DNA from: Anaerolineae bacterium
GTDB lineage: Bacteria; Chloroflexota; Anaerolineae; Caldilineales; Caldilineaceae
Reading direction: 5' to 3'
DNA: 48,681 nucleotides
NCBI GenBank assembly: GCA_030432295.1
Contig: JAUIHI010000044.1
Span: 1 to 48,681, forward strand
Under the pieces are notes generated by a model. That model was not told where the DNA came from. It saw only the letters and a list, made by a program, of their open reading frames with translations, and ran no database searches. The position numbers and the translations under genes were made by a program. Of this stretch, positions 1 through 9,347 are shown one piece after another. How positions within the stretch are numbered: the stretch's first letter is position 1; every line of letters starts with the position of its first letter.

Positions 1-906
1 TCGTCGTAGATACCCGCATATGTGGCGTTGCCCAAATCCACTTCACTGAAGTCTGCATCCGCAGAAAGCTCCACCAGCGCGCCCTGCTCCAGAGCGTAGA
101 TGAAACGGGTGCGCAGACTGGGGCAACACATCGGATCGCTGTCGGCAAAGGTCGCCGCCACCACCTCAATCTGTCCATCGACAATCGCTACCGATTCCAC
201 CTGCACTCGGTCGCCCAGGAGCAGTGTGACACCGGTGGCCGGTGTGTCGCCGTCCGCCAGCAGCGCGGCCAGATAGACGAAACTGCCGCTGCCGCCGGAA
301 TTCTCCACCAGCACAGCCGCGCCGTCGGCCAGCCCATCGCCGTTCAGATCGCCAGTCGCGGTTGTTTCCGGCTGCAAATTCACTGTCGGGCGGGACGCAC
401 CGTCAGCCACAAACGGCTCACCCGCATACGCGCCGTCAGTCAGCGTCACCGGCTCGTCGTAGATACCCGCATATGTGGCGTTGCCCAAATCCACTTCACT
501 GAAGTCTGCATCCGCAGAAAGCTCCACCAGCGCGCCCTGCTCCAGAGCGTAGATGAAACGGGTGCGCAGGCTGGGGCAACACATCGGATCGCTGTCGGCA
601 AAGGTCGCCGCCACCACCTCAATCTGACCATCGACAATCGCCAGGGATTCCACCTGCACCCGGTCGCCCAGGAGCAGTGTGACGCCGGTGGCCGGTGTGC
701 CGCCGTCCGCCAGCAGCGCGGCCAGATAGACGAAACTGCCGCTGCCGCCGGAATTCTCCACCAGCACAGCCGCGCCGTCGGCCAAGCCATCGCCGTTCAG
801 ATCGCCAGTCGCTGTGGTCTCTGGCTGCAAATTTACCGTCGGGCGGGAAGCACCGTCAGCTACAAACGGCTCACCCGCATACGCGCCGTCAGTCAGCGTC
901 ACCGGC
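1..906. repeat. 453-bp in-frame tandem repeat (two complete copies)
   Basis: Positions 1-453 and 454-906 are near-identical, and 907 onward restarts the same sequence for about 40 bp before diverging. The unit is exactly 151 codons, so copy-number change would keep the reading frame. Confidence 0.95.
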
Positions 907-1469
907 TCGTCGTAGATACCCGCATATGTGGCGTTGGCCAGATCGATTTCTCTGGCACCTGCGTCCGCGGCAGCCTCCGGGGCCGGGGCATAGACCAGTA
1001 GACTGCCTGAGCTGTCGTAGGTCACGTGCAGTTGGCCGTCCACAATCGCATAGGAAAGGGCGCTGCCCAGGGCCTGGCTGTAGACGGGAAAGATCGCATC
1101 CTCAGGGCAGAAGGCACGGGTCGTCGCAATCGGCCCAAAGACCAACTTGTCCCCGTCCAGTTCATAGCTGCCCGACATCCGGTTGCACTGAAGCTGACCG
1201 CTGAATCTGCCGTCTGCGTCAAAGGCAAGTGTGTAGTCTGACGGATTACCGACAACCAACACCTGGTCGCCGGACTGGTGAATCTCGACCAGTTGCCACT
1301 CCACGCCGAGCAAATCTGCCACATCGCCAGCAGCATTTACCCCGCGGCTGCTCGCAGTCGGGGCAATGGGTGGCGGGGGAAGGGTGGCGCAGCCGGTGAG
1401 CAAGAGAGCGGCAAACAAAATTGCCAATCGTAGGGGTCGAGAAAATGGATTTCGAGAAAACACAGTCAC
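1..1469 (-). CDS. META-domain lipoprotein with 151-residue tandem repeats (5' part; runs off the left edge)
   Basis: The reading frame starts at a GTG (1467-1469) preceded by AAGGAG and stays open to the window edge, about 489 codons. Residues 1-27 form a lipoprotein signal (basic start, hydrophobic LAILFAALLLTGC, lipidated Cys27), so the product should be anchored on the outer face of the membrane. Residues about 50-150 (from LLGVEWQLVEI, through an F-x-G-x-x-x-CN motif, to SGSLLVYAP) match the META/HslJ-like domain. After this come units of 151 residues containing DLNGDGLADGAAVLVEN and a CCPS motif; two full copies (453 bp each) are visible and another begins at the edge. The repeats are almost identical in DNA, implying recent duplication. 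Function is unknown; an envelope role is inferred from the lipobox and the META domain. Confidence 0.8.
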   Translation of the reverse strand, partial: MTVFSRNPFSRPLRLAILFAALLLTGCATLPPPPIAPTASSRGVNAAGDVADLLGVEWQLVEIHQSGDQVLVVGNPSDYTLAFDADGRFSGQLQCNRMSGSYELDGDKLVFGPIATTRAFCPEDAIFPVYSQALGSALSYAIVDGQLHVTYDSSGSLLVYAPAPEAAADAGAREIDLANATYAGIYDEPVTLTDGAYAGEPFVADGASRPTVNLQPETTATGDLNGDGLADGAAVLVENSGGSGSFVYLAALLADGGTPATGVTLLLGDRVQVESLAIVDGQIEVVAATFADSDPMCCPSLRTRFIYALEQGALVELSADADFSEVDLGNATYAGIYDEPVTLTDGAYAGEPFVADGASRPTVNLQPETTATGDLNGDGLADGAAVLVENSGGSGSFVYLAALLADGDTPATGVTLLLGDRVQVESVAIVDGQIEVVAATFADSDPMCCPSLRTRFIYALEQGALVELSADADFSEVDLGNATYAGIYD

Positions 1470-1588
1470 GCTGTACTCCTTATTTTTGGACTAAATTGGT
1501 TTAGATTTGCGGGCCGATGATTCGATTCGGACGCCGCACTGCCATAGGACGAGCCGCGCCAAGCGATTGTTCCCCAAATCTATTCAGA

Positions 1589-1617
1589 TTGTAAATCCCC
1601 TCGGCCTGCGCTACAAT
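1589..1617 (+). promoter_or_regulatory. sigma70-type promoter for the first sulfatase
   Basis: TTGTAA (1589-1594), a 17-bp spacer and TACAAT (1612-1617) lie about 45 bp before the ATG at 1663. The location argues against the longer open frame that begins at 1507. The remainder of 1470-1588 shows no other clear signal. Confidence 0.6.
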
Positions 1618-1662
1618 TCCCAGGCAACGCAGCAACCACCTCACACTGAATGGAGCGCCGCT

Positions 1663-3147
1663 ATGTCCGATCAGCCCCACGTCCTGCTCATCTCCACCGA
1701 TCACTGGCCTGCCAATCTGTTGGGAGCGGCGGACCATTCCGCCATCCGCACACCGACGCTGGATACACTGGCCGCGTCTGGTGTGCGCTACACGAACTGC
1801 TATGGCGAGTGCCCGGTCTGCATCCCGGCCCGGCGCACACTGATGACCGGCGTCACCCCTCGCACCCACGGCGACCGGGAGTTCAAAGTCCAGGAGCCAA
1901 TGCCCCGGCTGCCCACAATGGCCCAGACCTTCCGCGACGCGGGCTATCAGGCCTACGCGGTGGGCAAATTGCACGTCTTCCCCCAGCGGGACCGCATCGG
2001 CTTCGACGATGTGATTCTGGCCGAGGAGGGCCGTCCGATTCTGGGCGCAATCGATGACTACGACCTCTGGCTGACCGAGCAGGGCTATCCCGGCCTCTCC
2101 TACGGCCACGGCATGAGCAACAACGAATACGTCTACCGGGCCTGGCATCTGCCCGAACGTGCCCACGCCACCAACTGGGCCACAGAGCAGATGTGTCGGA
2201 TGATCCGCCGCCGGGACCCCACCCGGCCCGGCTTCTGGTATCTCTCCTACTGCCATCCCCACCCGCCCCTGGTCCCCCTCCAGTGGTATTGGGATTTCTA
2301 CGCCGACGCCGAGATTCCCCTGCCCCACAGCAGCCCCTGGGCACAGGCAGCGGAAGAGCTACCCTACGCCCTGCGGGTGATCCAGCAGCGCTACGGCACA
2401 AAGTTTTCAGACGCGGAACTGCGGGGCATCCGTCGGGCCTTCTACGCGCTCTGCACCCACATCGACCACCAGTTGCGGCTGGTCATCGGAACCCTGCGCG
2501 AGGAGCAACTGCTGGAAAACACAATCATCTGCTTCACCGCGGACCACGGGGATATGCTGGGCAATCACGGCCTGTGGGCCAAGCGCCTCTACTACGACGA
2601 TGCGGCCAATATCCCACTGATTCTGTTGGGGCCTGGCGGCGATGCACGCACGCCCGCGGGCACAACTGACGACCGCATTGTCGGCTGGCAGGATGTGATG
2701 CCCACACTGCTCGATCTGGCGGGGATTCCCGTTCCGGAGACGGTAGAGGGGACTTCGATGGTGAGCGAGCGGCGGCGGGATTATCTCTACGGCGAAGTGG
2801 GCGACGGGCCGATGGGAACCCGGATGATCCGGGCGCAGCAGTACAAGCTCATCTACTACCCCACAGGCAACTACACCCAGCTTTTCGATTTGGACGCGGA
2901 CCCGTTGGAACAGAACGATCTGAGCCAGTCGCCAGAGCACGAGGAGGAACGGGAATGGCTGACCTCCCGGCTCATCGGCGAACTCTACGGTGGCGATGAG
3001 GCTTGGGTGCAGGACGGCCAACTGGTCGGCACGCCAGACCGAGAGTTCCAGCCCGCCCCCAACCGGGGACTCTCCGGTCAGCGGGGGACCCACTGGCCGC
3101 CGCCCCCCCTGGACCTGCGGGGCAAGCAGGTGGGGATGCCGGGTTAG
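1663..3147 (+). CDS. Sulfatase (S1 / alkaline phosphatase superfamily)
   Basis: A 494-residue arylsulfatase-fold protein. The N-terminal HVLLISTDHW carries the first metal-binding Asp, and Cys53 in CIPAR fits the C-x-P/A-x-R site that is converted to formylglycine. It is therefore a Cys-type enzyme needing a formylglycine-generating enzyme or anaerobic maturase, neither of which is in the window. FTADHGDMLGNHGLWAK supplies the second metal-binding DHG motif. No signal peptide is visible, so it may be cytoplasmic. The ATG at 1663 is preferred because a promoter lies just upstream. The substrate is not readable; neighbouring fucosidases suggest a sulfated sugar. It is followed by a palindrome and then the HisD-family gene. 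Confidence 0.9.
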   Translation: MSDQPHVLLISTDHWPANLLGAADHSAIRTPTLDTLAASGVRYTNCYGECPVCIPARRTLMTGVTPRTHGDREFKVQEPMPRLPTMAQTFRDAGYQAYAVGKLHVFPQRDRIGFDDVILAEEGRPILGAIDDYDLWLTEQGYPGLSYGHGMSNNEYVYRAWHLPERAHATNWATEQMCRMIRRRDPTRPGFWYLSYCHPHPPLVPLQWYWDFYADAEIPLPHSSPWAQAAEELPYALRVIQQRYGTKFSDAELRGIRRAFYALCTHIDHQLRLVIGTLREEQLLENTIICFTADHGDMLGNHGLWAKRLYYDDAANIPLILLGPGGDARTPAGTTDDRIVGWQDVMPTLLDLAGIPVPETVEGTSMVSERRRDYLYGEVGDGPMGTRMIRAQQYKLIYYPTGNYTQLFDLDADPLEQNDLSQSPEHEEEREWLTSRLIGELYGGDEAWVQDGQLVGTPDREFQPAPNRGLSGQRGTHWPPPPLDLRGKQVGMPG

Positions 3148-3160
3148 CAACCAGCAAATT

Positions 3161-3222
3161 GGGACGCAGATGAACGCTGATAAACGCAGATTTCATCCGT
3201 GTTTATCAGCGTTCATCAGTGG
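3161..3222. repeat. Intergenic palindrome, GATGAACGCTGATAAAC family
   Basis: Perfect 17-bp arms at 3169-3185 and 3201-3217 are separated by 15 bp. The left half recurs at 31479-31496 and a degenerate right half at 34826-34858. Confidence 0.9.
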
Positions 3223-3249
3223 CTATTCTCAGGTCAGGAGTAAAAGACG

Positions 3250-4530
3250 GTGGCTGAAATTCTGAAAGCGGGCAAGAGCGATTCCGAACTCTACGAGGCT
3301 GACCGCAAAGTGCGGGAGACGGTGGCCGGGATTCTGGACGACATCCGGCAGCGGGGCGAAGGCGCAGTGCGGGAACTCTCCCAGCGCTTCGACAGTTGGG
3401 ATCCGCCCAGTTTCCGCCTGTCAGACGCGCAGATCGCCGACGTCATCGCCCAGGTTCCCCAGCGCACAATCGACGACCTGAGCTTCGCCCAGGCCCAGAT
3501 TCGACGTTTTGCCCAGGCCCAGCGGGCCGCGTTGCAGGATGTGGAGGTGGAGACCCTGCCCGGCGTCATCCTCGGCCACAAGAATATCCCCGTCAACAGT
3601 GTGGGCTGCTACGTCCCCGGTGGCCGCTACCCGATGGTGGCCTCGGCCCACATGAGCGTGCTGACCGCAAAAGTCGCGGGCGTGCCCCGGGTAATCGCAT
3701 CCACACCCCCCATCAACGGCGAACTGCCCCGGGAGACCATCGCGGCCTTGCACCTGGCCGGCGCGGATGAAATTCACGTCATCGGCGGGGTGCAGGCGAT
3801 TGCCCGCATGGCCCTGGGCACGGAAGAGGTAGCCTCGGTAGATATGCTGGTGGGGCCGGGCAACGCCTACGTGGCCGAGGCCAAGCGCCAGTTGTTCGGC
3901 AAAGTAGGCATCGATCTGCTGGCCGGGCCGACGGAAGTGCTGGTCATCGCCGACGAATCCGCAGACGCGGAGATGGTGGCGACGGACTTGCTGGGCCAGG
4001 CCGAACACGGCCCCACCAGCCCGGCCATACTCATCACCACCAGCCGCGGCCTGGCCGAAGCGGTAGCGGTAGAGATTGGCCGCCAGTTGGAGACTCTGCC
4101 CACCGCTGACATTGCGGGGGTAGCCTGGCAGGAATACGGCCAGGTGATACTGGTGGCAGACCACGCGGAGGCGGCGACCGAGGCCGATCGCATCGCCTGC
4201 GAGCACGTGGAGGTGTTGACGACGGACAACGACTTTTTCCAGCGCACGCTGACCAATTACGGCGCGCTCTTTCTAGGGCCGCGCACGAATGTGGCCTACG
4301 GCGACAAAGTGATCGGGACCAACCACACCCTTCCTACCAAACAGGCGGCCCGCTACACCGGCGGGCTGTGGGTGGGCAAGTTCATCAAAACAGTGACCTA
4401 TCAGAAAGTTCTGACCGACGAGGCCAGCGCGCTGGTGGGCGAATACTGCGCCCGGCTCTGCGCCATCGAACGCTTCTGGGGCCACAAAGCCCAAGCCGAT
4501 CTGCGGGTGGAACGCTATGGGAAAAAGTGA
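3250..4530 (+). CDS. HisD-family NAD-dependent alcohol dehydrogenase (HpsN-like, probably not histidine synthesis)
   Basis: A 426-residue member of the histidinol dehydrogenase family with a GTG start preceded by AGGAG. Zinc and catalytic residues of the family are present: Gln250 and His253 in GQAEHGP, the Glu318-His319 pair in CEHVEV, and Asp352 before the GTNHTLPT motif. The segments [20 protein letters not shown] and [13 protein letters not shown] resemble the branch that includes sulfopropanediol dehydrogenase HpsN rather than biosynthetic HisD. No other his gene is nearby, and the neighbours are a sulfatase and an SDR. A two-step oxidation of a hydroxylated, possibly sulfonated or sugar-derived, alcohol is inferred; the substrate is not fixed. 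The downstream SDR follows at once. Confidence 0.85.
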   Translation: MAEILKAGKSDSELYEADRKVRETVAGILDDIRQRGEGAVRELSQRFDSWDPPSFRLSDAQIADVIAQVPQRTIDDLSFAQAQIRRFAQAQRAALQDVEVETLPGVILGHKNIPVNSVGCYVPGGRYPMVASAHMSVLTAKVAGVPRVIASTPPINGELPRETIAALHLAGADEIHVIGGVQAIARMALGTEEVASVDMLVGPGNAYVAEAKRQLFGKVGIDLLAGPTEVLVIADESADAEMVATDLLGQAEHGPTSPAILITTSRGLAEAVAVEIGRQLETLPTADIAGVAWQEYGQVILVADHAEAATEADRIACEHVEVLTTDNDFFQRTLTNYGALFLGPRTNVAYGDKVIGTNHTLPTKQAARYTGGLWVGKFIKTVTYQKVLTDEASALVGEYCARLCAIERFWGHKAQADLRVERYGKK

Positions 4531-4540
4531 GGATAGTCAA

Positions 4541-5296
4541 ATGACGCAAGACACATCCCTGCAAGGACAGGTCGCCCTCGTCACCGGTGGGGGCGGCGGC
4601 ATCGGCTCGGCTATCAGCCGGCGGCTGGCCGCGGCCGGGGCCAGCGTCGTCATCACCTGGCACACGGACGAAACCAAAGCCCGCAAAGTGGCCGACGGTC
4701 TGGCCGGGCAAAATCATACGGTTATGCAGGCGTCGGTCACAGACAGCTATGCGCTGGCGGCGCTGGCAGCACAGATCACCGAGCGCTACGGACGGCTGGA
4801 CCTGCTGGTCAACAACGCGGGCATCACCACCCCCGTCCCCCACGACGACCTGGACGCGCTGAGTGACGAGTGGATCGACCGCATCTTCCAGACCAACTGG
4901 CGGGGGGCCTTCGCGACCATCCGCGCCTGCAAGGAACTGCTGCTGGCCGGCGACGGCGGCACTGTCGTCAACCTCTCCTCCGTGGCCGCAGTCACAGGCA
5001 TCGGCAGCAATGTGGCCTACTGCGCATCCAAAGCCGCGATGGACTCGATGACCCGCTCTCTGGCGCGCGCCCTGGCCCCCAAAGTGCGGGTAGTCTCTGT
5101 CTCGCCGGGCTGGGTGCTGGGCGAATATGCCAAGCGGATGGACCCGGCCTACATCCAGCAGCAGGCGGATCTGACGCCTCTCAAACGGCTGGCCTCACCG
5201 GAAGATGTGGCGGAGACTGTGTGGGCTGTGGCCGCCAAACTCACATTTATGACGGGCAATATCGTGCCGGTGGACGGCGGACGGCCTTTGGCCTGA
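4541..5296 (+). CDS. Short-chain dehydrogenase/reductase (FabG-like SDR)
   Basis: A 251-residue classical SDR. It shows the glycine-rich cofactor loop (VTGGGGGIGSA), NNAG, and the catalytic Tyr160-x-x-x-Lys164 (YCASK) preceded by a Ser-containing strand. The C-terminal TGNIVPVDGG is typical of FabG-like enzymes. The ATG at 4541 has AGGAT at good spacing; an in-frame ATG at 4517 would overlap the upstream dehydrogenase stop. The gene is almost certainly co-transcribed with the HisD-family dehydrogenase and may act on the same substrate, as HpsO does with HpsN. That pairing is inference. Confidence 0.85.
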   Translation: MTQDTSLQGQVALVTGGGGGIGSAISRRLAAAGASVVITWHTDETKARKVADGLAGQNHTVMQASVTDSYALAALAAQITERYGRLDLLVNNAGITTPVPHDDLDALSDEWIDRIFQTNWRGAFATIRACKELLLAGDGGTVVNLSSVAAVTGIGSNVAYCASKAAMDSMTRSLARALAPKVRVVSVSPGWVLGEYAKRMDPAYIQQQADLTPLKRLASPEDVAETVWAVAAKLTFMTGNIVPVDGGRPLA

Positions 5297-5329
5297 GAAG
5301 CCGGGTTTCTGGCTGAAACTCGGCTTCTC
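5295..5329. terminator. Bidirectional hairpin between convergent genes
   Basis: 15-bp arms (5295-5309 and 5315-5329, one G-T wobble) and a 5-nt loop lie between the SDR stop and the end of the minus-strand nitroreductase. Confidence 0.65.
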
Positions 5330-5343
5330 GTGTGCCCATTCCA

Positions 5344-6114
5344 TCAGTCAGCCAGGGAAAAACCCTGCTCAGCCAGAATCTCCCGCAGGTCGGCCCGCAC
5401 CCGCTGGGAAACACGGCGGGCTGAATGTTCGGTCCAGCCATAGGCTTCCATCTGCTCCGGCTGACCGGGCACGGGCACTTGCCGATTGTCATAGATACCG
5501 GTGGCAGCCATCGCCTGATCATAGGCGTGTAGATGTTCTGTCACCTTCGGATCGCCATAACTCTCCCAGTGCAGGACTGTGTCCAGCGCGAGCCGTGGGC
5601 GGAGGGTGGCCTCGGCAGCGGGCCAACCCAGGGTCATCCCAGAGACGGGGAAGGTGAGCCGGGGCAGGCCGAGCAGTTCCATCACCGGGCGGGGATTGTT
5701 GCGGATAGCCCCGATGTAGCACATGCCCAGGCCCAAGGATTCAGCAGCCACAGCCGCATTCTGCATAAAGAGAGCCACATCCATCGCCGCCACCAGAAAA
5801 CTTTCCACCGTATCGGTCTTCTGCTCATAGCCGCGCATCTGGCAGGCGTGATCCAGCCGCGCCCGGTCCACGCACCAGGCGATGAAGACCGGGGCCTGGC
5901 GGATCTGTTCCTGATTGCCGCACAATTCAGCCAGCCGCAGCCGTTTGCTCTCATCGGTCACGGCGACGGCGGTGGTGAACTGCATATTGGAAGAAGTGGA
6001 GGCCCGCTGGCCAGCCGCGACAATTGTCTCGACCAGCGCCCGTGGCACGGGGTCTGGCTTGTAGGCACGGATGGACGCGTGCTTGTGTAGTTGGTCGATT
6101 GTGGGGGTAGTCAT
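5344..6114 (-). CDS. Nitroreductase-family flavoprotein (NfsA/FRP-like)
   Basis: A 256-residue FMN-dependent oxidoreductase. The N-terminal HASIRAYKPDPVP matches the phosphate-binding R-S/A-x-R region of the family. RASTSSNMQ and LGMCYIGAIRNNP are the NfsA/FRP FMN-contact segments, and the C-terminal extension (about residues 200-256) is also typical of this branch. The likely role is NAD(P)H-dependent reduction of flavins, quinones or nitro compounds in the cytoplasm. It is a single gene convergent with the SDR and divergent from the next sulfatase, with AGGCGG before the ATG. Nothing ties it to the sulfatase cluster except position. Confidence 0.85.
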   Translation of the reverse strand: MTTPTIDQLHKHASIRAYKPDPVPRALVETIVAAGQRASTSSNMQFTTAVAVTDESKRLRLAELCGNQEQIRQAPVFIAWCVDRARLDHACQMRGYEQKTDTVESFLVAAMDVALFMQNAAVAAESLGLGMCYIGAIRNNPRPVMELLGLPRLTFPVSGMTLGWPAAEATLRPRLALDTVLHWESYGDPKVTEHLHAYDQAMAATGIYDNRQVPVPGQPEQMEAYGWTEHSARRVSQRVRADLREILAEQGFSLAD

Positions 6115-6238
6115 ATCAGAACCGCCTGTTGTGATTGATTGAATAGGTGTGGCCCATTACGTGCAGCCGGGAATCCTGCCCCACTATTATGCGGAAAAAG
6201 CGGACGCAGTACAACCTACACACATCGAGAGGACAAGA

Positions 6239-7645
6239 ATGACTACTACCCCACCCACGACTCCACCCAATATTTTGCTCATTTTGGACGATCAGCACCG
6301 TTTTGACTATCTCGGCTGTGCTGGCGCAGATTGGGTATCCACACCGAATATTGACCGGCTGGCACAGAGGGGAACTCGCTTCACCAGTTGCACGGTCAAC
6401 AGCCCCATCTGTGCGCCCTCCCGAATCAGCCTGGCTACGGGGATGCTGGCCCATCGGGTGGCCCCCTATGACAATGCCAGCTTCCTATCCCACACCCAGA
6501 CTACCTACTACCAGCGACTGCGGGATCACGGCTACCGGGTGGGCTGTGTGGGCAAGCTGGACCTGGGCAAGCCAGACACTTACAACGGGCGCTACGGAGA
6601 TCGCCCGATGGCCTACAGTTGGGGCTTCACCCATCCAGAGGAATGCGAGGGCAAAATGCACGCCGCCCATTTTGACGATCCCGTTGGGCCGTATACTCAC
6701 TTTTTGCAGGAGCGGGGGCTATTTCAGCCATTCTGCGCCGACTATCGGCAGCGGATGAACGAGGCACCCCATCACAAACCCGGAGCCAGCCAGTGGGTAG
6801 AAACCGGTTCCGACGATTCTGTGCTGCCAACCGACGCGTTTGAAGACACTTACATCGGTCAACGCGCGGCCCGCTGGATCGAAAATGTGCCCGACGACTT
6901 TCCCTGGCACTATTTTGTCAGCTTCGTCGGTCCCCACGACCCCTTCGATCCGCCCGCCGAGTATGCAGAACGCTACCGAAATGGGGAGATGCCCGCGGCC
7001 ATTCCCCACAATCCTGACGGGCGACCCGGCTGGATACAACAGCGCTCGCTGGAGCGGGACCCAGAAACGGTGGCAACGGTGCGTCGCCAGTATTGTGCGC
7101 TGATTGAACTGATCGACCACCAGATTGGGATGATTCTGGAGGCGCTGGAGAAACGGGGTATGGCCGAAAATACGATCGTCATCTTTGCCAGCGATCACGG
7201 GGAGATGCTGGGCGATCACGGCATGTTCCAGAAAAGTTGCGCCTATGAGTCAGCCCTGCGGGTCCCATTGATTGTAGCTGGGCCAGGCGTACAGCCGGGC
7301 GTCGTCTCCCATGCACTGGTAGAACTGAGCGATCTGAATCCGACCATCTGCGATCTTGCCGGTCTGCCGCCGCAACCCCACATCGACGCCCGCTCCATCG
7401 GGCCGATTCTCGACGGTCAGGCTTCTGCCCATCGGGAAGAGACAGTCACATCCATGCAGAATTTCCGGGCCATCCGCACGGCCACCCACAAATTCATCCA
7501 GAACTTCAACGACCGGGACGAACTGTATGACCTTGTGGCAGACCCCCTGGAACAGCACAATCTGATAGACAAAGAGGCTGTCCTCGCTGATGCGCTGAAC
7601 CGACGCATGACAGCCCGGATGCGAGAAGGAAAAGGTTTGCGCTAA
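6239..7645 (+). CDS. Sulfatase (S1 family), second copy
   Basis: A 468-residue Cys-type sulfatase. PNILLILDDQHRFDYLG provides the first Asp pair, Cys58 in CAPSR is the formylglycine site, and IFASDHGEMLGDHGMFQK the second metal-binding segment. The ATG at 6239 has GAGAGGA upstream; the frame is open from 6149 but that extension has no ribosome site. There is no signal peptide. Sequence differs clearly from the other two sulfatases of the window, so they probably cut different sulfate positions. Loosely grouped with the glycosidase-like gene that follows. Confidence 0.92.
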   Translation: MTTTPPTTPPNILLILDDQHRFDYLGCAGADWVSTPNIDRLAQRGTRFTSCTVNSPICAPSRISLATGMLAHRVAPYDNASFLSHTQTTYYQRLRDHGYRVGCVGKLDLGKPDTYNGRYGDRPMAYSWGFTHPEECEGKMHAAHFDDPVGPYTHFLQERGLFQPFCADYRQRMNEAPHHKPGASQWVETGSDDSVLPTDAFEDTYIGQRAARWIENVPDDFPWHYFVSFVGPHDPFDPPAEYAERYRNGEMPAAIPHNPDGRPGWIQQRSLERDPETVATVRRQYCALIELIDHQIGMILEALEKRGMAENTIVIFASDHGEMLGDHGMFQKSCAYESALRVPLIVAGPGVQPGVVSHALVELSDLNPTICDLAGLPPQPHIDARSIGPILDGQASAHREETVTSMQNFRAIRTATHKFIQNFNDRDELYDLVADPLEQHNLIDKEAVLADALNRRMTARMREGKGLR

Positions 7646-7665
7646 ACTCCCTCATCCGGTGGATC

Positions 7666-7698
7666 AGACCTGCCAGGTTTTGAAAACCTGGCAGGTCT
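7666..7698. repeat. Perfect intergenic palindrome, ACCTGCCAGG family
   Basis: 16-bp perfect arms (AGACCTGCCAGGTTTT and its complement) around a single base. A related hairpin lies inside the GH95 gene at 13866-13900. Confidence 0.9.
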
Positions 7699-7771
7699 CT
7701 CCATAACCGGGATGTGGGATACACCCAAACTCAACAGGACGTTCGATCTTCTACGGCTTCTGTGGCACAAT

Positions 7772-7801
7772 AAATGGGAGCGGTCACTTCCGCTCCCATT
7801 T
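7772..7801. repeat. Hairpin with 12-bp perfect arms
   Basis: AAATGGGAGCGG (7772-7783) and its exact complement (7790-7801) flank TCACTT. It lies 31 bp before the next start codon; it may terminate the sulfatase transcript or structure the next leader. Confidence 0.6.
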
Positions 7802-7831
7802 GCTTCCATTGCCCAGCCAGGAGCCATCCCC

Positions 7832-9223
7832 ATGACCTCCAGCCCCCGATTTCTTGGCGTGACCACACTCAGCCCTTTCTTTCAAGTCGAAGGCGTCGAG
7901 CCTGTCCTCGACCGCCTGCAAGCGGTCGGCGTCAACGCCGTGGCCGTCAATACATCGGTCACCGCGCCGGGCGCGGAAGGGGAAGGCAGCTACCAGCCGC
8001 CGGATGACGGCGGAACCAGCCCCCGACTCTTTGACCGCCCGCTCTGGGGCCAGCGGGGACTCTGGCTGACCAGCGCGCCGGGCCACGCCTTCCGCTCCGA
8101 ATTCTTTGCCGACAGTCCCTATCAGCCCCGCCCGGCCAACGAACTGACTGCCAGCGCCGGGCCGATTATCGGTGATTTTATTCGCGCAGCCAAAGGGCGA
8201 GGGATGCGGGTCTACATTCAGACCAGCGCGGCCGCGCCCGCGGGCCTGCGGGACGAAGACCGGCCCCGTCTGCCCGACGGTTCCCTGCCCCCCTATCGCA
8301 TGGCCGACACCGCTAGCCTGGCTTCCCCGGCTGTGCGTGCCTGGAATCGGGCCTGGACCCAAGACATCTTCGCCCAATACCCAGAGATCGACGGCATTCG
8401 CCCGGACTGGCCCGAATATCCCTGCTACACACTCAACGAAGTCTTCAGCGATTTGGGGCCGCATGTGGAAAGCTGGGCAGTGGCTCACGGCTTCAACTTC
8501 GCAGCCATCCAGCAGGAAACCCTGGCCTTCTGGCGTTATCTCCACGGCAGCCTGCGCAACGCCGACATCGCCGACTTTGCCGAGGCCGACGGGGGACGCT
8601 TTGCCCAGGCCAGCCTGCTCACCCGCTTCCCCGGCGTGACCGAATTCTTCCGGCTGAAAGCAGCCCTCTCGGCTGATCTGTTGGCAGACTGGCGTTCTGC
8701 CATCACCGACGCCGCGGGGCCGGAGAAGGAGCTATCGGCCAACGCCTTTATGGCTCCCTACAGCTTCTTCACCGGGCTGGACTTTGCCCGCATCGGCGAG
8801 AACTGCGGCTCGGTCTCGGCCAAACTCTACACAATGCACTGGTGTCAGATGGTGGAGTATTGGGGGCGGGAACTTCTCGACGCCAATCCGGGACTGGACG
8901 AGGGATTGCTGGTGCGGGCGCTGGTCGCTCTGATGGACATTGCCGAACCGGGCAGGGGTGGGCGCACTTTGGCCGACTATCACTACCCGGAACCGGACGA
9001 GGCACACCCGATTCCCAGCGAAACCCAGGCCCGCAAGCTGCGTCAGGTGGTGCGAGCCGTAGGTGGCCGGGCGCAGGTCCACGCGCTGGTCCACGGTTAC
9101 GGCCCGCTGGACGACTTCCGCCGCCGCTTTGCGTTGGCTGTGCAGAGTCCGGTGGATGGCATTTGGGTCAACCGCTACGGCTATCTGAGCGATGAGAAGC
9201 TGGCCGCGATGGGGGAAGGTTGA
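7832..9223 (+). CDS. Putative TIM-barrel glycosidase-like protein, unassigned
   Basis: A 463-residue protein I cannot place in a named family. The start (GVTTLSPFFQVEGVEPVLDRLQAVGVNAVAVNTS) and the segment GPIIGDFIRAAKGRGMRVYIQTS read like the first strands of a TIM barrel in which a sugar-active enzyme searches along a helix-strand pattern. IDGIRPDWPEYPCYTLNEVF holds the acidic residues most likely to be catalytic. The C-terminal strands (PVDGIWVNRYGYLS) fit the barrel closure. The ATG at 7832 has CAGGAG upstream. No signal peptide. Position between a sulfatase and fucosidases supports a carbohydrate role, but this is inference. Confidence 0.6.
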   Translation: MTSSPRFLGVTTLSPFFQVEGVEPVLDRLQAVGVNAVAVNTSVTAPGAEGEGSYQPPDDGGTSPRLFDRPLWGQRGLWLTSAPGHAFRSEFFADSPYQPRPANELTASAGPIIGDFIRAAKGRGMRVYIQTSAAAPAGLRDEDRPRLPDGSLPPYRMADTASLASPAVRAWNRAWTQDIFAQYPEIDGIRPDWPEYPCYTLNEVFSDLGPHVESWAVAHGFNFAAIQQETLAFWRYLHGSLRNADIADFAEADGGRFAQASLLTRFPGVTEFFRLKAALSADLLADWRSAITDAAGPEKELSANAFMAPYSFFTGLDFARIGENCGSVSAKLYTMHWCQMVEYWGRELLDANPGLDEGLLVRALVALMDIAEPGRGGRTLADYHYPEPDEAHPIPSETQARKLRQVVRAVGGRAQVHALVHGYGPLDDFRRRFALAVQSPVDGIWVNRYGYLSDEKLAAMGEG

Positions 9224-9347
9224 CCGCAGACCATCCACGCCGGAGATTCCTGTCGAAATGGGATGGACGCCGAATTCAAAAAACCGAGTCATAGCCTCCC
9301 AGCGGATTCGTGTTGTATATTAATGACAAAAACCGGATGATGGCCAG

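Noticed and set aside
1507-1662. N-terminal extension of the first sulfatase
   Set aside because: A promoter lies within it (1589-1617) and the family motif begins just after the ATG at 1663.
1501-2328. 275-residue open frame on the minus strand over the sulfatase
   Set aside because: Mirror of the GC-rich sulfatase codons; composition is Val/Gly/Ala/Arg-rich and no family pattern is seen.
3250-4530. Calling the HisD-family gene histidinol dehydrogenase of the histidine pathway
   Set aside because: No his neighbours and signature segments closer to the HpsN-like branch; only the family assignment is kept.
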